The notes beneath the pieces are model-generated. The model was not told where the DNA came from and ran no database searches. It worked only from the letters and a program-made list of their open reading frames with translations. From positions 1 to 8,720 of the forward strand of contig CAKTSC010000046.1 of the NCBI GenBank assembly GCA_934597465.1: DNA of 8,720 nucleotides. The letters are read 5' to 3'. A program made the translations under genes and the position numbers. This document shows positions 6,263 to 8,720 of the stretch, piece by piece. Numbering within the stretch: position 1 is the first letter of the stretch; each line of letters begins with the position of its first letter. The stretch is from an uncultured Dysosmobacter sp. (GTDB lineage: Bacteria > Bacillota > Clostridia > Oscillospirales > Oscillospiraceae).

Positions 6263-7243
6263 TCAGTCCTTGCAGAGGCTGGCGGTGATGATGGCCATGG
6301 AGTAGACCTCGGCGGCGTTGCAGCCGCGGGAGAGGTCGTTGATGGGGGCGTTCAGGCCCAGGAGCACGGGGCCGTAGGCATCGAAGTGGCCCAGGCGCTG
6401 AGCGATCTTGTGGCCGATGTTGCCGGAGTTGATCTCCGGGAAGATGAAGGTGTTGGCATAGCCCGCCACGGGGGAGCCGGGGAACTTCAGCTGGCCGACA
6501 ACGGGGGACACGGCGGCGTCGAACTGCATCTCGCCGTCGATGTCGAAGTCGGGGTTGGTGGCCTTGACCTTCTCGGTGGCCTCCCGCATCTTGTCCACGG
6601 TGGGGCCCTTGCCGGAGCCGTGGGTGGAGTAGCTCAGCATGGCGACCTTGGGCTCCAGGCCGAAGGCCCGGGCGCAGTGGGCGCACTCCACGGCGATCTC
6701 CACCAGCTCGTCCTCGCTGGGGTCGATGTTGATGGCGCAGTCGCCCATGGCGATGACCTCACTGCCGCCGGTGGCGTTGGTGCGCACCAGGATCATGCAG
6801 GAGGAGACGATCTTGTTGCCGGGCTTGGTCTTCACCAGCTGCAGGGCGGGACGGACGGTGTCGGCCGTGGAGTAGGTAGCGCCGCCCAGCAGGCAGTCGG
6901 CCTCGCCCATCTTCACCAGCATGGTGCCGAAGTAGTTGCCCTTCTGCAGGGCGGCGCGGCACTGCTCCTCGGTCATCTTGCCCTTACGGAGCTCCACCAT
7001 CGTGGCCACCATCTCATCCATGCGGGAGTAGGTGGCGGGGTCGATGATCTGCGCGCCCCGGATATTGAAGCCGCAGTCCTCGGCGGCGGCCTTCACGGCG
7101 GCCTCGTTGCCCACCAGGATGGGGGTCAGGAAGGTGCCGGACAGCAGCCGGGCGGAGGCTTCCAGGATGCGGGGGTCGGTGCCCTCGGTGAAGACGATGG
7201 TGCGGGGATGGGCTTTCAGCTTTTCGATGAGTTCCTTAAACAT
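6263..7243 (-). CDS. pta: Phosphate acetyltransferase (short, single-domain Pta)
   Basis: Pta interconverts acetyl-CoA plus phosphate with acetyl phosphate plus CoA in the cytoplasm. With acetate kinase it makes ATP and acetate during fermentation. The 326 residues match the short form, without the N-terminal regulatory domains of E. coli Pta. Visible marks are VFTEGTDPRILEA (17-29), TADTVRPALQ with Arg131 (126-135), NIDPSEDEL (172-180), SYSTHGSGKGPTVDKM (204-219), DGEMQFDAA (236-244), ANTFIFPEINSGNIG (263-277) and LSRGCNAAEVY (304-314) with Ser305-Arg306. Glu312 aligns with the Asp (Asp316 in Methanosarcina Pta, recalled) thought to deprotonate CoA. The start is supported by GGAGG at 7251-7255 on the minus strand, seven bases upstream. 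Acetate kinase is not adjacent. A phosphate butyryltransferase is less likely, since it would be shorter and would lack the GSGKGPTVDKM block. Confidence 0.95.
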   Translation of the reverse strand: MFKELIEKLKAHPRTIVFTEGTDPRILEASARLLSGTFLTPILVGNEAAVKAAAEDCGFNIRGAQIIDPATYSRMDEMVATMVELRKGKMTEEQCRAALQKGNYFGTMLVKMGEADCLLGGATYSTADTVRPALQLVKTKPGNKIVSSCMILVRTNATGGSEVIAMGDCAINIDPSEDELVEIAVECAHCARAFGLEPKVAMLSYSTHGSGKGPTVDKMREATEKVKATNPDFDIDGEMQFDAAVSPVVGQLKFPGSPVAGYANTFIFPEINSGNIGHKIAQRLGHFDAYGPVLLGLNAPINDLSRGCNAAEVYSMAIITASLCKD

Positions 7244-7305
7244 AGGGATCCCTCCAATGTCAGATTTTCCGGCGCCGGGCGCCGGCCTACCAAAACAGCA
7301 GGGAT

Positions 7306-7334
7306 ATTATAATCCATCCGAACCGAAGCTGCAA
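7306..7334 (-). promoter_or_regulatory. Promoter of pta
   Basis: On the minus strand a perfect TATAAT (complement of 7306-7311) lies 17 bases downstream of TTGCAG (complement of 7329-7334), a three-of-six match to the -35 consensus. Transcription would start near 7299, giving a leader of about 55 bases. That leader includes the G+C-rich inverted repeat CCGGCGC/GCGCCGG (7269-7285), which could form a 5' hairpin ahead of the ribosome-binding site. Confidence 0.65.
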
Positions 7335-7338
7335 GAGC

Positions 7339-7356
7339 GGAAAGCCCCGGCTTTCC
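7339..7356. repeat. Palindrome just upstream of the pta promoter
   Basis: GGAAAGCC (7339-7346) and GGCTTTCC (7349-7356) are perfect inverted arms separated by two bases. The site ends four bases upstream of the pta -35 as read on the minus strand. The position and symmetry suit an operator for a dimeric regulator, but no known consensus is recognised. There is no T run after it on either strand, so it is not a terminator. Confidence 0.45.
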
Positions 7357-7487
7357 AAAAAATGTACGGTTTTCCGCGGCGCTGGCATTGTGCAGAATTC
7401 CGGCACATGCCCGCCGTCCCCGGGGCCCCGGCCGCCGGGAAGCCCCGGGGGGCCCGGGCCTTCCGGCCCTCCGCCTCCGCCGGGGGA

Positions 7488-7519
7488 GGGGGCGTCTCCG
7501 GCGGCGGCCGGACGCCCCC
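7488..7519. repeat. Strong G+C hairpin in the divergent intergenic region
   Basis: GGGGGCGTC (7488-7496) pairs with GACGCCCCC (7511-7519). After a two-base TC bulge, CGGC (7499-7502) pairs with GCCG (7507-7510), leaving a GGCG loop. The result is 13 base pairs, almost all G-C. It lies between two divergent promoters with no gene running into it, so a terminator role is not obvious. From about 7405 to 7523 the sequence is nearly all G and C, with several further short palindromes. No gene or RNA family is recognised here. Confidence 0.5.
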
Positions 7520-7555
7520 GGCGATTTTGTGAAAAAATTGCAAATTTTTTGCCGG
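7518..7555. repeat. A+T-rich nested palindrome in G+C-rich DNA
   Basis: AAAAAATT (7532-7539) and AATTTTTT (7543-7550) are perfect arms around GCA. They are flanked by outer arms CCGGC (7518-7522) and GCCGG (7551-7555). The A+T block stands out sharply from its surroundings. It lies about 60 bases upstream of the -35 of the next gene, where a regulator site, bent DNA or an UP-like element could act. The function is not known. Confidence 0.45.
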
Positions 7556-7613
7556 AAAGCGCCGTTTCCCCTATCTTGGGGCCGCCGGAGGTGGCGGGCC
7601 ATAGAAATAGGGC

Positions 7614-7642
7614 TTGACGCTGGGGCAAAAAAACAGTATGAT
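7614..7642 (+). promoter_or_regulatory. Promoter of the envelope-protein gene
   Basis: TTGACG (7614-7619) and TATGAT (7637-7642) each match five of six consensus bases and are spaced by exactly 17. This is the best sigma-A-type promoter in the window. Transcription would start near 7649, about 80 bases before the start codon. Confidence 0.85.
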
Positions 7643-7647
7643 AAACG

Positions 7648-7722
7648 GTAACAAAATGTAACTTTTCCGCCCCGCCGGGGCGGATATCCATGCCCGCCCT
7701 TCGGGCATCCCCTGCAAAGGAG
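7648..7722 (+). promoter_or_regulatory. Structured 5' leader with direct repeat and two hairpins
   Basis: GTAAC occurs at 7648-7652 and again at 7658-7662, ten bases apart at the predicted transcription start, where a repressor could bind. Two perfect 7-bp hairpins follow: CCGCCCC/GGGGCGG (7667-7683) and ATGCCCG/CGGGCAT (7690-7708). The ribosome-binding site AAAGGAG (7716-7722) lies six bases before the ATG. I recognise no known riboswitch, and neither hairpin has a T run. Confidence 0.45.
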
Positions 7723-7728
7723 TCGTTC

Positions 7729-8720
7729 ATGAACGCAACAAGGAAGCAAGAAACCGACCGCCTGACCCTGCGCCGCTGCCTGGAGCGCTGGGAGACAGAG
7801 CTGCGCCTGGCCCGTTACCGTCGCCGCCGCCGGAGCGCCGGCCCCGCGCCGGAGACCGTCTCCGCCCAGGCCGCGCCGGAAAACTCGCCGGAAGCCGCCG
7901 CCGCGCAGACCGCGCCGGAAGCCGTCCAGGCTGTCCCGGCCGCTGCCCGGCCGGAGGCTCCGCGGGCCGCCAGGGCGGAGGGCAAGGCCCGGCCCGCCCG
8001 GGCCGCCAAGCCCCCCCGCAAGGCCCGCGCCCACCGGACGGAGAGCCAGGGCCCCGTGGTCTACGCCCCCGTGACGGAGGAGAGCGCCGGGAAGGAGGCC
8101 GTCCCGGCCTTCACCGGGAACCTCTCGGAGTGGATGGGCCACATCCGCCGGCGCCTGCGCAGCATCCGGCGGGAGGAGAAGGCCCGCCGCTTCCCGGAGT
8201 CCAACCGGAAGCCCATCCAGCTGCTCCTCTTCTTCCGTGGCATGCTGCCCGTGCTGGGCAGCCGCCTGCGGGAGCGGCACCTCTTCCACCGCCGCAGCCG
8301 CATTTCCCGCAGCGGCGGACACCGCCCGGTGGAGCACCGCCGGGCCCACACCCTCTGCTTCCTGGGCGGGGCCGCCGTGGTGATCCTGGTGGTGGGCTTC
8401 TTCTCCTTCTTCACCGTGGGCACCGTGGTGAGCTACGACGGGCAGGAGCTGGCCAAGGTCGGTTCCCTCCGGGCCGCCAAGGATGCCGCCACCGACCTGG
8501 AGCACCGCACGAGCCAGGCTCTCGGCGGCAGCTATACCATCTCCGAGAGCATGCTCCGCTACGCCACCGCCATCCTGCCCCGCAGCGAGCTGGTGGATGA
8601 GAACACCCTGGAGGAGGAACTCTCCGACGAGATCGGCCTCGTCACCTACGGCTACGGCCTCTATGTGGACGGCGAGCTCATCGGCGCCACCCCCTACGAG
8701 GGCGCGCTGGAGGAGCTGCA
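7729..8720 (+). CDS. Single-pass envelope protein with long basic cytoplasmic arm (3' end outside window); possible cell-wall metallopeptidase
   Basis: An ATG at 7729 with AAAGGAG six bases upstream opens a frame of 330 codons that runs off the window without a stop. Residues 1-36 are charged and end in a run of five Arg. About 38-83 is Ala/Pro/Glu-rich low complexity, and 84-207 is strongly basic. Residues 208-228 form one membrane segment (LCFLGGAAVVILVVGFFSFF), so the arm should be cytoplasmic by the positive-inside rule. After the membrane come two similar pieces, VVSYDGQELAKVGSLRAAKDA (233-253) and LYVDGELIGATPYEGALEEL (311-330). Such YVDGxxIG modules are known to me from the N-terminal extracellular part of clostridial M23/G5 cell-wall peptidases. 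The catalytic domain, if present, would lie beyond the right edge, so that function is inference. It diverges from pta and has its own promoter. Confidence 0.82.
   Translation, partial: MNATRKQETDRLTLRRCLERWETELRLARYRRRRRSAGPAPETVSAQAAPENSPEAAAAQTAPEAVQAVPAAARPEAPRAARAEGKARPARAAKPPRKARAHRTESQGPVVYAPVTEESAGKEAVPAFTGNLSEWMGHIRRRLRSIRREEKARRFPESNRKPIQLLLFFRGMLPVLGSRLRERHLFHRRSRISRSGGHRPVEHRRAHTLCFLGGAAVVILVVGFFSFFTVGTVVSYDGQELAKVGSLRAAKDAATDLEHRTSQALGGSYTISESMLRYATAILPRSELVDENTLEEELSDEIGLVTYGYGLYVDGELIGATPYEGALEEL

Noticed and set aside
6386..7312. A 308-residue open frame on the plus strand opposite pta
   Set aside because: Composition-driven shadow of pta, rich in Gly, His and Leu, with no ribosome-binding site or family match.
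7527..7544. Possible Rex redox-repressor site (TTGTGAA-N4-TTGCAAA) between pta and the envelope gene
   Set aside because: Only the left half-site fits. The right half matches about four of seven positions, and the site is about 190 bases upstream of the pta promoter.
7216..8505. Open frames on both strands through the pta/envelope intergenic region and antisense to the envelope gene
   Set aside because: Pro/Arg/Gly-rich products typical of high-G+C non-coding or antisense DNA. They run through two good promoters and several hairpins and lack start signals.
1..8720. CRISPR array, insertion sequence, prophage, defence island, tRNA or rRNA
   Set aside because: No regularly spaced repeats, transposase or integrase motifs, or recognisable RNA genes were seen. 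The genes look chromosomal and share one coding style.

Overview
The window reads as chromosome from a high-G+C member of the Clostridia, most like the Oscillospiraceae of the gut (Flavonifractor/Lawsonibacter type). This rests on Firmicute-style Shine-Dalgarno sequences (AAGGAG, AAAGGAG, GGAGG), very G/C-rich third codon positions, a MurT/GatD-type gene pair, a short KdpD-like kinase with a KdpE-like regulator, and a short clostridial-type Pta. Genus and species cannot be set from the sequence alone. No mobile element, CRISPR array, tRNA or rRNA was seen.

Layout. Bases 1-55 hold the last codons of an unidentified gene that overlaps the start of mnmG (52-1917, tRNA wobble-uridine modification). 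Close downstream come a MurT-like Mur ligase (1953-3299) and a GatD-like class I glutamine amidotransferase homologue (3301-4032), one base apart, then a probable terminator (4042-4069). A second unit starts at its own promoter (about 4086-4119): a membrane histidine kinase (4167-5252) and an OmpR/KdpE-type response regulator (5249-5956) sharing an ATGA overlap, closed by a perfect 14-bp terminator (5973-6003). On the minus strand lies pta (6263-7243) with its own promoter and terminator. A 485-base divergent intergenic region, very G+C-rich and full of palindromes, separates pta from the last gene (7729 to the right edge). That gene encodes a single-pass envelope protein with a long basic cytoplasmic arm and is cut by the window end.

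The most notable point is the MurT/GatD pair. In the known enzyme GatD takes ammonia from glutamine with a Cys/His pair assisted by an Asp from MurT, and MurT uses ATP to amidate the D-Glu of lipid II. Here the ligase keeps its ATP-binding loop and zinc ribbon, but the GatD-like partner has Gly where the nucleophilic Cys should be and Ala where the His should be. The aligned MurT Asp is Glu, and the MurT KNPAG motif is replaced by unrelated sequence. The fold-defining motifs of both proteins and their tight coupling are kept. This looks like a conserved but glutaminase-dead pair: a ligase that uses free ammonia or another nucleophile, or a pair with a new role. The comparison residues come from remembered Staphylococcus aureus sequences and need a proper alignment.

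The two-component unit carries a likely self-regulatory site: two TAAC-type repeats 11 bp apart just upstream of an extended -10. The remaining genes look ordinary, apart from a conservative Asp-to-Glu change near the active site of Pta and an unusually long cytoplasmic arm on the last protein.
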